Notes: generated from the letters alone by a model not told the origin. A stretch of 44,952 nt of DNA from JAYSRU01 sp043720875 (GCA_043720875.1 JAYSRU010000085.1:1-44952); one strand, 5' to 3'. Counted from the first letter of the stretch, positions 34,279 to 44,191 are shown. Numbers and translations are program-made.

Positions 34279-35286
34279 ATGCTTAAAATTGACATGCACT
34301 CTCACATTTTACCCAAAATCTTACCGGATTGGTTCAAACAATACGGATATGGGAAATTCGTGCATCTTGAACATAATGACGATGGTACCGCGGACATGAT
34401 ACAAGGCGGCAAATTCTTTAGAAGAATTCAAGAAAATTGTTGGGATGAAGAGGTTCGGATAAATGAATACCAAAAATTTGCGACGCAAGTCCAAGTAGTT
34501 TGTACCATCCCTGTGCTTTTTAGCTATTGGGCCGACCCCAAGCATTGTGCTGAAATTTCAAGATTTTTAAATGATCATATTGCCGATTTAGTAGCTCGCT
34601 ATCCAAAAAACTATATCGGACTGGGAACTATTCCAATGCAAGACGTAAATGAATCAATTCTAGAATTAAAACGCTTAAAAGAAATAGGAATAGTTGGCGT
34701 TCAAATTGGTTCGAATATCAACGATAAAAACTTAAGTGAAGCAGAGTTTTTTCCAATTTTTGAAGCCTGTGCCGATCTTGGCCTTGCGGTTATGATTCAC
34801 CCATGGCAAATGATGGGCTTCGAAAGCATGCAAAAATATTGGCTGCCTTGGCTTGTAGGAATGCCCGCTGAAACATCGCGTGCGGCTTGTTCATTAGTCT
34901 TTGGAGGCGTTTTAGAAAGATTACCACATCTTCGTGTTTGTCTCTCACACGCTGGAGGTTCTTTTATTCCTACTATTGGTAGAATTGAACACGGGTTCAA
35001 TTGTCGCCCTGATTTAGTTGCCATCGACAACCCAATAAATCCAAGAGAATATCTTGGAAAGATGTGGGTTGATAGTGTAACTCATGACATTGAATTATTA
35101 GAATACATTCTTAAAAAACAAGGTAGCAATCGAGTTTGCATGGGCACTGACTATCCTTTCCCATTGGGAGATCTTGAAATTGGAAAATTTATCGAAGACA
35201 GCGATTTAGATTACGATACAAAAAAGAATTTGATGAGTGGATCAACCTTAGAATGGTTGAACCTCAAAGAAGACATGTTCTTGTAA
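34279..35286 (+). CDS. 2-amino-3-carboxymuconate-6-semialdehyde decarboxylase (ACMSD)
   Basis: This 335-residue amidohydrolase-fold decarboxylase carries the ACMSD metal ligands H7 and H9 (MHSH), H174 (MIHPWQMMG), H224 (LSHAGG) and D291 (GTDYPFP), at nearly the same numbering as human ACMSD (H6, H8, H174, H224, D291). R235, which binds the substrate carboxylate in the family, is also present, and length is as expected. The reaction removes CO2 from aminocarboxymuconate semialdehyde in tryptophan (kynurenine) or nitrobenzoate breakdown, steering it away from quinolinate. No other kynurenine gene is seen in the window. A glycosyltransferase-like gene begins 11 bases later. Confidence 0.9.
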   Translation: MLKIDMHSHILPKILPDWFKQYGYGKFVHLEHNDDGTADMIQGGKFFRRIQENCWDEEVRINEYQKFATQVQVVCTIPVLFSYWADPKHCAEISRFLNDHIADLVARYPKNYIGLGTIPMQDVNESILELKRLKEIGIVGVQIGSNINDKNLSEAEFFPIFEACADLGLAVMIHPWQMMGFESMQKYWLPWLVGMPAETSRAACSLVFGGVLERLPHLRVCLSHAGGSFIPTIGRIEHGFNCRPDLVAIDNPINPREYLGKMWVDSVTHDIELLEYILKKQGSNRVCMGTDYPFPLGDLEIGKFIEDSDLDYDTKKNLMSGSTLEWLNLKEDMFL

Positions 35287-35297
35287 AGAAATATTTT

Positions 35298-36710
35298 ATG
35301 CTGAACAAAGAAGTATTAAAATCCATTTTTTCTGATATCCGAATCTGGATCTTGCTCTTTTTTTGTGTTCGCATAATTGGAATAACAAATCCACCTTTAG
35401 AAATTGGGCATAATTGGCGTCAATCATTAACAAATATGATTGCCAGAAATTTTTTAGAAATAGATGCTAACATCCTATTCCCAAGAATTGATATGGCTGG
35501 AAATCAAACTGGGATAATTGGCTCAGAATTTCCTTTTTACAACTATTTAATATACTTAGTCTCATTGGTTTTTGGCTATTCTCATTGGTACGGGAGACTA
35601 ATAAATTTGATTGTTTGCAGTTTTGGAACTTATGCTTTCTATTTGCTAATCAAAGAAATTTGCAACAAAAAAATTGCATTCCACGCTACCATTGTTTTCC
35701 TATCCTCCATCTGGTTTGCCTTCTCTAGAAAAGTAATGCCCGACACCTTTAGCGTTGCCTTCGTTCTTATTGGGTTGTACTTCTGCTATACCTATTTAAA
35801 GATTGGAACATTATGGAAACTTTTGCTGTTTTTCCTTTTTGTCACACTTGGAATGCTCTGCAAAATTCCTGCGTTAAGTTTAATCTCATTAATTTCAATC
35901 GTTATTCTTGTTAAAGAAATTCCGTTAAACAAAAAGCTAATTGTCATTTCTGCAACTGCAGTTAGCATCGCAATTGTTTTCATTTGGTATTTTTATTGGG
36001 ATCCCTATTTGTTAAAAACTTACCACTATCAATTATATTTCCCAAAAGGCTTACTCGAAGGATTGAAAGAAATCTTATTGCTTCTGCCAGAGTTTTATAA
36101 GAAGTTCTATTTTGATTCCTTATCATCTTACTTAGCGCTACCGTTTTTAATTGCTGGGATATATTTTATTGCTAGAGGTGGTAATTTCTATTTAAAAATT
36201 GGCCTATCAATAGTTACTGCAACATTTTTTCTTTTTATCCTCAAAACTGGAGCTGTGTTTCCGTTGCATAATTATTACATCATACCATTTACGCCTGTAA
36301 TGGCACTAATTGTAGGTTATGGACTTTCAAAATTGAATTATAAGCATGCTTATGTAGCCCTTACACTAATAGTGGTTGAATCGGTATTGAATCAACAACA
36401 TGATTTTAGAATACATAACAATGAGTTATATAAACTTTCATTAGAGGGAATCACGAAACGATATGTTCCAAACAACGAATTGATAGTCATAAATGGCGGT
36501 GAGTCTCCTCAAGTAATGTATTTTTCGCATAGAAAAGGTTGGACCGTCGAAAATACTAAGCTTACAAGAAATGATCTTAATCTATTTGCACGGCAAGGCG
36601 CGTCATTTCTAATTATTGATAAACATAAGTTTCTAAGTTCTATTGATTACTATCCTTTAATCTATTCTAACCAACATTTTGCAATTTACAAATTGAAACA
36701 AGTTTTGTAA
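35298..36710 (+). CDS. GT39-like membrane glycosyltransferase (ArnT/PMT fold)
   Basis: The 470-residue protein has about ten hydrophobic segments with a first periplasmic loop (PPLEIGHNWRQSLTNMIARNFLE) that carries an acidic residue and the H-x-W-R-Q pattern seen in Bacteroidota GT39/PMT-like proteins. The C-terminal about 80 residues are soluble. Members transfer a sugar from a polyprenyl-phosphate donor to a lipid or protein. The start is placed at 35298, because the in-frame ATG at 35253 lies inside the ACMSD gene and would add 15 unrelated residues. It is 11 bases behind that gene and probably shares its transcript, though the functional link is unclear. Confidence 0.75.
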   Translation: MLNKEVLKSIFSDIRIWILLFFCVRIIGITNPPLEIGHNWRQSLTNMIARNFLEIDANILFPRIDMAGNQTGIIGSEFPFYNYLIYLVSLVFGYSHWYGRLINLIVCSFGTYAFYLLIKEICNKKIAFHATIVFLSSIWFAFSRKVMPDTFSVAFVLIGLYFCYTYLKIGTLWKLLLFFLFVTLGMLCKIPALSLISLISIVILVKEIPLNKKLIVISATAVSIAIVFIWYFYWDPYLLKTYHYQLYFPKGLLEGLKEILLLLPEFYKKFYFDSLSSYLALPFLIAGIYFIARGGNFYLKIGLSIVTATFFLFILKTGAVFPLHNYYIIPFTPVMALIVGYGLSKLNYKHAYVALTLIVVESVLNQQHDFRIHNNELYKLSLEGITKRYVPNNELIVINGGESPQVMYFSHRKGWTVENTKLTRNDLNLFARQGASFLIIDKHKFLSSIDYYPLIYSNQHFAIYKLKQVL

Positions 36711-36732
36711 AGTCAAAAAAAGTTTATTGCAT

Positions 36733-36763
36733 AAAAAATGGGAAGTATACTCCCCATCTTTTG
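36733..36763. terminator. Two-way hairpin between converging genes
   Basis: ATGGG (36738-36742) pairs with CCCAT (36753-36757), continued after one mismatch by AGT/ACT. A run of A precedes and TCTTTT follows, so it could stop transcription from both sides. Confidence 0.5.
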
Positions 36764-36778
36764 TGTAATGATTGGATT

Positions 36779-38848
36779 CTAATTCCCCTTAATTTCAAAC
36801 TCAGTTCTGCGGTTCAACTGACGTCCAGTTTCATTATCATTTGTAGAAACCGGCTTAGTACTACCGTAACCTTTTGCCACTAAACGATCTTTCATAATGC
36901 CCTTACTTGTTAGATAGTTAACCACAGCATCAGCACGTAATTGAGACAATGATTCATTAGAAACTGCTGATCCTGTATTATCCGTGTGTCCAGAAATTTC
37001 AACCTTTAACTTTGGAACTTCCTTCATCAATTTAACCAAACGATCTAACTCTGAATTAGACTCTGGACGTAGATTCGCTTTTGCTAAATCAAAAAACACA
37101 TTACGTAAAGCTATCTTACTACCTATGGCAATATTCTTCAATTCGATTATTTTGTTCACCATATTGTATTCACTTCCGTTTGGAATGTCGAAGTTTTCTG
37201 AATGAAACAAATAACCTGTTGCTTTCACCGCAATACCATAATTTTTTCCAGCGGTAAGGGTGATTAAAAATTTCCCTGATGCACTATTCGTGGTAAAACT
37301 TTCTATCAATTTACCTGAAGTGTTGTCATATATTTCAATTGACGCTTCTACTGGTTTTCTTGTTAGTGCATCAATAGTTGAACCTTTAAAAACAGTTAAA
37401 CTCACTTTATTAATTGACACTGTTGCTTCAATACTTTGATCTTTCATGGGTTGTGCATTTGAACCTAACAAGTAATCTTCCGTAGAAATAACCGGCTTTT
37501 TTTCCGGGCCCCAAAAAGTAACTTGGTATAGATCAAAACCACCTTTACCACCAGCCCGATTACTAGAAATATACGCATACTTATTATTCGCCGTAGCTGC
37601 AAAGAAAAAATCGTCATACGGTGTATTTATTGGATAGCCCAAATTTGCAGGAATCCCCCAACCTGTCGACGTTTTCTTGCAAACAAAAATATCATAACCA
37701 CCTAGTCCATCATGTCCTTTGGATGCGACGTACATCAATTCTCCATCAATTGTAATGTAAACTGGTCCATCATCAAACTTACTGCTTGCCGCAGAAACTA
37801 CAGTTCCAATTTTAAAATCCTTCAACATTTTACTTGTCATAGCAGAGAAAAATAATTCAGTTCCATTGGCATTATTGTCGTTTGCTCTTGAAAAATATAT
37901 CTTATAGCCATCATTATTATATGCGCCATACGTTTCATTAGCTTTTGCTGTGTTAATGTTTGGATGCAATCCCTCAGGCTTCGACCAAGTTGCTCCAACC
38001 AATTTCGACTCAAATATATCTGTTTGACCTTCAGAGCTTTTATGCATTAGCATTTTTGTTCCATCATAGAATAAGTTGTTGGCAACATCATCCGTATTTC
38101 CATTTATTGCGCCCTCCAGTTTTTTTGGAGATGCCCAACCTTGATCTGTTTTTGATACTGAATAAATGTCATAATCATAATCTCCAACTTCATTTGTTGT
38201 ATGACCATTTGATCGTGTAGAACTAAACACCATGTCACCCCCGTCGGTAGATATCGAAGGAGAGATATCATCTTGAGCAGAGTTAACCACCTCTAAATTG
38301 TCAATCCACACTCGCTCCGGCTTTGCAGATGCCGTTTTTGCAAATGCACATTCCTTAAGGTGTGCTGTGACAAATTTTCCAAAATTATCAGCCTTCTTAT
38401 ATTCAGTTTCAAAAAATTTAAATGACTTAATTGCATCATCATATTTACCTTCTAATTGTGCCGCTCTACCTTCATAAAATGCCAAAAAGGGAGAACACTT
38501 AGGATCTAACACTCTAGCTCTTTTCACTAACGCTATGCCTTTAAATGGATCGTTAGAATTAAAATGACACACTGCAATTTTAAAATTTAAATCTCCGTTA
38601 TTTGGATTAAAATTTTGTGCTACCATATATTCTTTCAACGCCAACTTAAAATTCAACCCATAAGATTGGGTATTAAATAACGCTTCATTCGCTATTTTCA
38701 AGAAGTCGTTGCCTTTATCAATAGCTTGTTCTGCCTTCTTGAGTTCTTCTTTTTTATCTTTAAAATTTGCCGATTTGAACTCGATGTTTTGTGAAAAAAC
38801 AACACTATTCAGCAACAAAAACAAGGTTAAAATATTAATATTTTTCAT
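36779..38848 (-). CDS. PorE-like OmpA-family envelope protein (TPR, WD40/PD40 propeller, carboxypeptidase-regulatory-like, OmpA domains)
   Basis: The start at 38848 gives 689 residues with a clear signal peptide (MKNINILTLFLLLNSVVFSQ); a longer frame from 39004 would overlap the upstream gene. Order of domains: a TPR-like region (about 25-170) and a PD40 propeller with repeated F-S-S-T-R, M-Y-V-A-S-K-G-H-D and Y-I-S-S-N-R-A-G-G-K-G-G-F-D-x-Y blades (about 175-440). A carboxypeptidase-regulatory-like beta domain (about 480-570) precedes an OmpA C-terminal domain (about 578-689) with ISGHTDNTGS and N-R-R-T-E. This is the architecture of PorE, which links the type IX secretion machinery to peptidoglycan. 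Bacteroidota have several such paralogues, so a general cell-wall tethering role is possible. The upstream TPR gene may be cotranscribed. Confidence 0.85.
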   Translation of the reverse strand: MKNINILTLFLLLNSVVFSQNIEFKSANFKDKKEELKKAEQAIDKGNDFLKIANEALFNTQSYGLNFKLALKEYMVAQNFNPNNGDLNFKIAVCHFNSNDPFKGIALVKRARVLDPKCSPFLAFYEGRAAQLEGKYDDAIKSFKFFETEYKKADNFGKFVTAHLKECAFAKTASAKPERVWIDNLEVVNSAQDDISPSISTDGGDMVFSSTRSNGHTTNEVGDYDYDIYSVSKTDQGWASPKKLEGAINGNTDDVANNLFYDGTKMLMHKSSEGQTDIFESKLVGATWSKPEGLHPNINTAKANETYGAYNNDGYKIYFSRANDNNANGTELFFSAMTSKMLKDFKIGTVVSAASSKFDDGPVYITIDGELMYVASKGHDGLGGYDIFVCKKTSTGWGIPANLGYPINTPYDDFFFAATANNKYAYISSNRAGGKGGFDLYQVTFWGPEKKPVISTEDYLLGSNAQPMKDQSIEATVSINKVSLTVFKGSTIDALTRKPVEASIEIYDNTSGKLIESFTTNSASGKFLITLTAGKNYGIAVKATGYLFHSENFDIPNGSEYNMVNKIIELKNIAIGSKIALRNVFFDLAKANLRPESNSELDRLVKLMKEVPKLKVEISGHTDNTGSAVSNESLSQLRADAVVNYLTSKGIMKDRLVAKGYGSTKPVSTNDNETGRQLNRRTEFEIKGN

Positions 38849-38897
38849 AATCAAAATTGTAAATTTTAGTGTAATGTGATCTAATTTTTCTGTAGTA

Positions 38898-39995
38898 TTA
38901 TTGACCGCAGTTAGCGTTATAAAATAATTTTCCTGTTTCAGAACCAAGCTCAGCCGCTTTTTTCCAATCCGAACATGCTGTTTCCATTTCGCGAAGCATT
39001 TCATTAGCCATACCTCTATTCACATAAGCTTCAGCGTATTTCCCGTCAATTGCTATTGCTTTATCCGCAGCAATTAACGCCGCTTTATAATCCTTCTTTT
39101 TGAAAGACACACCTGATAAATTTGATAAGGCCGGAGCATAATTTGATTTTATTGCAATCGCGGCATCAAAATCCTTTTTAGCTTCATCAAATTTTCCTTG
39201 GTCCATCAACGCTGCACCGCGATTGTTAAATGCCATATAAAATTTAGCATCAACAGAAATGGCACGACTAAATGCTGCAATTGCTCCAATATAATCTTTC
39301 GTTTTACGCTTTGTTGTACCAATATTATTAAGGACAAAAGCAAGGTTTGGATTTTTCTTCAAGGCTAATTCATAGTCAGCTATTGCCTTTACATAATCAT
39401 TCAACATTCTATGCGAACTCCCTCTGTCATTGTAAGCTAAAGGATTTGTCGGATCCAACTCAATCGTTTTAGTAAAAAACTTTATAGCGGTTAAATAATC
39501 TTTTTGAACAAACTTTAAGGTTCCGTAATTGTAATAGGCTTTCGGATTTTTTGGATCTATTTGAATAGATTTTTCGTAATCCTTTTCCGACAATGCATAC
39601 TCATTTGTACCTTGATAAGCCCTTCCACGCTGGAAATATGCTTTGGAATAACTAGGATCTTTAGTGATCAATGCTAACAAGGTTGCAGCTGCATCTTTAA
39701 ATAACCCTGCTTCATTTTCTGCAACTCCTTTGTTGTACATTGCTGCTGTAAAGTTGGGATCAGCTTTAATTGACTCTCCGAAAAAACGAATCGCCGCAGT
39801 GAAATCTTTTCCCTGAAATGACTTAATCCCATTATTATATGCTTCTTGACTTACCGCCGTTGTTGCATTTTTTTGATTTAAAGCTGTGATTGAGTCTTTA
39901 TATCGAATTTCCTTAGGAGTCATTTCATCACCTATCTGAGCAAATGTCGAACTTAACGTTAAACAAATTGAACAACTTAAAATTAATTTTTTCAT
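38898..39995 (-). CDS. Exported TPR protein
   Basis: The 365-residue protein has a signal peptide (cleaved near residue 19, TFAQ) and about eight tetratricopeptide repeats between residues 55 and 345, with consensus A-x-x-Y-x-x-G, A-I-x-D/F-F and P-N-P/F. It ends in NCGQ. TPR solenoids mediate protein contacts; being exported and 49 bases upstream of the PorE-like gene on the same strand, it probably works in the same periplasmic assembly. No enzyme motif is present. Confidence 0.85.
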   Translation of the reverse strand: MKKLILSCSICLTLSSTFAQIGDEMTPKEIRYKDSITALNQKNATTAVSQEAYNNGIKSFQGKDFTAAIRFFGESIKADPNFTAAMYNKGVAENEAGLFKDAAATLLALITKDPSYSKAYFQRGRAYQGTNEYALSEKDYEKSIQIDPKNPKAYYNYGTLKFVQKDYLTAIKFFTKTIELDPTNPLAYNDRGSSHRMLNDYVKAIADYELALKKNPNLAFVLNNIGTTKRKTKDYIGAIAAFSRAISVDAKFYMAFNNRGAALMDQGKFDEAKKDFDAAIAIKSNYAPALSNLSGVSFKKKDYKAALIAADKAIAIDGKYAEAYVNRGMANEMLREMETACSDWKKAAELGSETGKLFYNANCGQ

Positions 39996-40101
39996 GAATT
40001 TGGTTTACATATTTAGCAAGCGCTAATTTATAAACTTCGTGCCAACTTCAACAATCAAGTTTTCAACAAAAGAAAAATTCTATTCGTATGCTCTGAATCG
40101 T

Positions 40102-40109
40102 TAAATTTG
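40102..40109 (+). promoter_or_regulatory. -7 box TAAATTTG of the thiolase gene
   Basis: An exact TAnnTTTG match lies 29 bases before the ATG at 40139. No -33 TTG is found at the normal distance. Confidence 0.45.
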
Positions 40110-40138
40110 ACCTTTAGAAAAGTCAATACAATTAGTTT

Positions 40139-41347
40139 ATGAGTAAAGATGTATTTATTGTTGACGGTATTCGTACCGCAATTGGAAGTTTTGGAGGAAC
40201 ATTAGCGAGTGTTCGTCCTGATGATTTAGCTGCACTCGTGCTGAAAACAGTTGTTCAAAACAATTCTAGTTTAGATCCTTCTGCCATTGAAGATATAATT
40301 TTTGGTTGTGCAAATCAAGCTGGAGAAGATAATAGAAATGTTGCACGTATGGCTGGATTAATGGCTGGATTGCCACTTTCCATTGGTGGCGAAACCGTGA
40401 ATCGTTTGTGCGCTTCCGGTATGGCATCTACTATTCACGCAATGCGGGCAATAAAAGACAATGCTGGCGAAATCTATTTATCAGGAGGTGTTGAAAATAT
40501 GACACGTGGCCCTTGGGTAATTTCCAAAACTTCTAGCGCCTATGGTAGAGATGCTCAAATGTATGACTCATCTTTTGGATGGAGATTCATTAACCCAAAA
40601 CTTGATGCTTTGTATGGTACAGATTCTATGGGAATGACCGCCGAAAATTTGGCCGTTAAATACGCTATTTCTAGAGAAGATCAAGACACTTTTGCAGCAT
40701 GGTCTCAACAAAAAGCAGCAATAGCGCAAGCAAATGGTCGATTTGCACAAGAAATTGTTGCTGTTGAAATTCCACAAAAAAAGGGAGATGCATTGATTTT
40801 TAATGTAGATGAATTTTCTCGCCCAAACACAACATTTGAATCACTTTCAAACTTAAAACCCGCATTTTCAAAAGAAGGAACCGTTACTGCAGGTAATGCT
40901 TCAGGTTTAAACGATGGAGCTACTGCATTGCTGCTTGCATCTGAAATAGGAATGAAAGAGCAAGGATTGAAACCCTTAGCACGCATTGTAAGTGCTGCGG
41001 TTGCTGGTGTTGAACCAAGAATTATGGGAATTGGACCGGTGGAAGCATCTAAAAAAGCTTTGCAACGTGCTGGATTAACACTAGCCGACATGGATATTAT
41101 TGAATTTAACGAAGCATTTGCTGCTCAAGTTTTGGCTTGTACAAGAGGTCTAGGTCTTGCAGACAATGACCCAAGAATTAACCCTAACGGCGGTGCTATT
41201 GCTTTAGGACATCCACTGGGAATGACGGGTGCTAGAATATTGCTTACCGCAGCGTTACAATTGCAGCAAACAAACAAACGATATGCTTTAGTAAGCATGT
41301 GCATTGGCGTTGGTCAAGGTTATAGTACAATAATTGAACGCGCTTAA
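40139..41347 (+). CDS. Thiolase, likely 3-oxoadipyl-CoA thiolase (PcaF/PaaJ type)
   Basis: The 402-residue protein has all three thiolase active sites: NRLCASGM (nucleophile cysteine near 90), GHPLGMTGAR (histidine), and MCIGVGQG (second cysteine near 388). Features of the 3-oxoadipyl-CoA thiolase group are GEDNRNVARMA, GGVENMTRGPWVISK, and GWRFINP after DSSF. Such enzymes cleave 3-oxoadipyl-CoA to succinyl-CoA and acetyl-CoA in aromatic or phenylacetate degradation; a general acyl-CoA thiolase cannot be excluded, since no paa or pca genes are adjacent. It is divergent from the TPR gene and followed, after 49 bases, by an unrelated envelope operon. Confidence 0.88.
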   Translation: MSKDVFIVDGIRTAIGSFGGTLASVRPDDLAALVLKTVVQNNSSLDPSAIEDIIFGCANQAGEDNRNVARMAGLMAGLPLSIGGETVNRLCASGMASTIHAMRAIKDNAGEIYLSGGVENMTRGPWVISKTSSAYGRDAQMYDSSFGWRFINPKLDALYGTDSMGMTAENLAVKYAISREDQDTFAAWSQQKAAIAQANGRFAQEIVAVEIPQKKGDALIFNVDEFSRPNTTFESLSNLKPAFSKEGTVTAGNASGLNDGATALLLASEIGMKEQGLKPLARIVSAAVAGVEPRIMGIGPVEASKKALQRAGLTLADMDIIEFNEAFAAQVLACTRGLGLADNDPRINPNGGAIALGHPLGMTGARILLTAALQLQQTNKRYALVSMCIGVGQGYSTIIERA

Positions 41348-41396
41348 CAACTATAAGTATCTCTTTTTCGTTTAGCTTAATGTAAATACTTTTTTT

Positions 41397-42968
41397 ATGA
41401 AAAAACTTATTCTAGTATTCATTGTTTTCGCTCTATTACTTTCTTGTAATAAAGAAAAAACGAGTTGGAACTCAAACCATTTAATTCCCTTGGTTAACGA
41501 CACTTTGGCTTTAGTCAATATTTTTCAGGATAATTCATTTACTAGTAATGTCGCAGGAGATGCAACATTGTCAATAGACAGAGAAGTTGTCTCTTTAGAT
41601 CCTTTAGAATTGATAGAAATTCCCGACACTAGTGTAGTTCAAAAGTATGCAATTGCGCTTAATTCACTTACGGTTCCACCTGGATTTGAATTCGTTAACG
41701 AAGCAAAAGAACATGTAATTGAGATAGATGACGTAGAATTAAAAAGGATACGCGTTAAAACTGGCTTAGTTATTTTTAGGGTAGAAAACCCTGTTTCAAC
41801 TCCCACAACATTTACTGTTCAACTGCCTGGCGTAACCTATAACGGCGTAACTGTTTCAAAAGTTTTTCAAGCACCTGCAAAAACGGCTAGTGGTCCGGGT
41901 GTGGTGGAATCACAAATTGATTTGAACGGCTATTACATGGACTTAACAGGTGCAACTGGCGGATCATTCAATCGTATTCGGTCGGTCATGTCTGTAAAAA
42001 CTGACCCCACTGGTCCATCGGTTACCATTACAAAATATGATTCCACCGTGTTTCGAGCCAAATTAATTAACTTAAAACCAGACTACGCTAGAGGATATTT
42101 CGGAATGCAAACTTTCAGTGATACGACAATTGTTAATGTTGAAGGATTGAGCAACGTTGTCGGCGGAACTTTGGCATTGAGTCAAGCTGACATTGGTTTC
42201 ACGATTACAAATGGTTTTAAACTTCCATTATCAATGCGGCTTATTAATTTATCGAACACTAACAACTTGGCAAGTACAGTTAATTTAACTGGTACCAATG
42301 TAAATACTGATATTGATGTAAACGAGGCAAGTGGTTCATGGTCATCATTGCTTGCTTCCGTTTTAAACATCAATTTTAATCAAACGAACAGTAACCTTGT
42401 ACCCTTCCTAAATAATTTAGGTGCAAACCTTAAAGTCGGTTATAAATTAAAAATAAACCCATGGGGAAATATTTCAGGTGGTTGGAACGAAATTTTTCCA
42501 ACAAGTCTATTTAAGGTTCGATTAAACACAAATATTCCGTTAACGTTCGATATCAACAATTTAAAATTGCGAGATACTTTTGCAATTAATCTAACAGCAA
42601 ATACCAACAAATCATATGTATCCGCAGGAAAATTTGTATTAAAATCTAAAAATGGATTTCCATTAAGTTTGAATATTGTTTTACGTGCATTAAACAAAAA
42701 TGGGGTTGACCACATCTCAATTCAACCCACTCAAATTATTCAATCAGGCTTAACAGGGGTTTTAAATGCAAGTTTAGGTATCTCGATTGCGACTGGAACT
42801 TCCGAGTATATCATGCCTGAAAGCTTATTGCTTCACCTCGATGATTATTCAAAAATTGAAGTAACCGCTACGGTTTCTTCTGGAAGCGTTGTCACTACCA
42901 CACTCAATATCAATTCATTTATTGGAATCCAGCTATTTGCAGATTTCACTCTAAAAACCAAAATATAA
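41397..42968 (+). CDS. Large lipoprotein of unknown function, first gene of an envelope operon
   Basis: The 523-residue protein has a lipoprotein signal (MKKLILVFIVFALLLSC, lipobox LLSC, C17) and a long beta-rich region, high in T, N, V and S, with no recognisable domain or further cysteines of note. The alternation of hydrophobic strands through residues 80-520 suggests extended sheets or stacked beta sandwiches. Its stop overlaps the ATG of the next gene by one base (TAATG), so it is coupled to a beta-barrel-like protein. Pairing of a lipoprotein and a barrel implies an outer-membrane complex, but the job is unknown. Confidence 0.75.
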   Translation: MKKLILVFIVFALLLSCNKEKTSWNSNHLIPLVNDTLALVNIFQDNSFTSNVAGDATLSIDREVVSLDPLELIEIPDTSVVQKYAIALNSLTVPPGFEFVNEAKEHVIEIDDVELKRIRVKTGLVIFRVENPVSTPTTFTVQLPGVTYNGVTVSKVFQAPAKTASGPGVVESQIDLNGYYMDLTGATGGSFNRIRSVMSVKTDPTGPSVTITKYDSTVFRAKLINLKPDYARGYFGMQTFSDTTIVNVEGLSNVVGGTLALSQADIGFTITNGFKLPLSMRLINLSNTNNLASTVNLTGTNVNTDIDVNEASGSWSSLLASVLNINFNQTNSNLVPFLNNLGANLKVGYKLKINPWGNISGGWNEIFPTSLFKVRLNTNIPLTFDINNLKLRDTFAINLTANTNKSYVSAGKFVLKSKNGFPLSLNIVLRALNKNGVDHISIQPTQIIQSGLTGVLNASLGISIATGTSEYIMPESLLLHLDDYSKIEVTATVSSGSVVTTTLNINSFIGIQLFADFTLKTKI

Positions 42969-44191
42969 TGGTACGGATTTTAGCCTTTCTTTCTCTAATC
43001 CTGAGCGCATCGTTTAATGCTCAAATATTAATTCCAGCAATGGAAGATACGCTGGAACACAAACAAGAATTCTACATTAATTCGAACGTCGATTATTTTA
43101 GTACTTCTATTTCCAATGCAGTGAGCAAAAAGTTTTACCGCGGAGGAGATATAAGTGATCTTGCAATTTTAGATTCTTACAACCAACATAAAAATGTAAA
43201 TATTTTTGGGGTTTTGATTAATTCAGAACTTGAATATAGAAATGGAGCAATTCACTTAGATAAAGCAAACAAATGGGGGTTAATTCTCAGAACTGGTGCC
43301 TATGGCTATGCATCAGCTAGTTATTCTAAAGAATTGTTTGGAACAATTTTCCAAGGCACAAAACAATATATTGGTAAAACAGCTGATTATTCTGGGAGTA
43401 GTTTTGACGCTGGGAGTTTTCAGAAAATTGGAGGCGGTATCTACAATAAAATTACTAAAACAAGTTTTTGCTTGAACATCGTACACATGAGCAACTATGC
43501 CAGTGCTTTCGTGCGTGAAGCAAGCTTAACGCAAGCGGTTGACAGTACAAATATTAATCTTGTTGTTGATGGCACTTACTCCCAAAAACTTAAATCCAAA
43601 GTCCCCTCAATGGGTGCATCGGTTGATATTGATATTCGCTTACCCATAGAATGGGGTAAAACCAACCAACGTGCTTGGGTACAACTTTATGCCTCCAACT
43701 TGGGTTTTGCAGTACCCACAGTTGTGAATCAATATAGCATTGACTCTAGTTATATTTATAACGGACTTACATTTAACCAGTTACTAGATTCTTCATTACT
43801 AAAGAAAGATGGTGCAGCATGGCTAGATAGTTTAGGTATTACGTATCACCGCAACGCAAAAGTGGTTGCCTTACCTGCACTCATTCAATTTGCAAAAATT
43901 GTAGATGCCAATTCGCTTCAAAAATTTCAACTGTTTTGTGGTATTCGTATCATGCCCACAATTTCATTCGTTCCTAATGTATTTGCTGGAATTCATTGGA
44001 GGCCATTAAAAATTTGGTCAACAGGATTTCAAGCTTCTTATGGTGGATTTGGCGGATATCGCTCTGGTTTATACTCGAACTTACACCTTAAAAAACTAAC
44101 TATCAGTCTTGGTTCGGAAAACCTCTATGGACTAATTTCAAAAAATGCACATGGGCAATCAATCGTATTTAAAGCAGCATTAAAATTATGA
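42968..44191 (+). CDS. DUF5723-like outer-membrane beta-barrel protein
   Basis: The 407-residue protein has a signal peptide (about 1-18, FNAQ). Amphipathic strands with aromatic residues follow, for example YINSNVDYFS, KWGLILRTGAYGYASASYS, RAWVQLYASNLGF, and a final GQSIVFKAALKL, ending on a hydrophobic residue as barrels do. It resembles DUF5723 proteins of Bacteroidota. It overlaps the preceding lipoprotein by 1 base and the following gene by 4 bases (ATGA), so three envelope genes are read as a unit. Assignment to the DUF is from memory of family style and is not certain. Confidence 0.7.
   Translation: MVRILAFLSLILSASFNAQILIPAMEDTLEHKQEFYINSNVDYFSTSISNAVSKKFYRGGDISDLAILDSYNQHKNVNIFGVLINSELEYRNGAIHLDKANKWGLILRTGAYGYASASYSKELFGTIFQGTKQYIGKTADYSGSSFDAGSFQKIGGGIYNKITKTSFCLNIVHMSNYASAFVREASLTQAVDSTNINLVVDGTYSQKLKSKVPSMGASVDIDIRLPIEWGKTNQRAWVQLYASNLGFAVPTVVNQYSIDSSYIYNGLTFNQLLDSSLLKKDGAAWLDSLGITYHRNAKVVALPALIQFAKIVDANSLQKFQLFCGIRIMPTISFVPNVFAGIHWRPLKIWSTGFQASYGGFGGYRSGLYSNLHLKKLTISLGSENLYGLISKNAHGQSIVFKAALKL

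Noticed and set aside
40705..41091. Minus-strand frame of 128 codons inside the thiolase gene
   Set aside because: It is antisense to conserved thiolase sequence and shows no independent coding signal.
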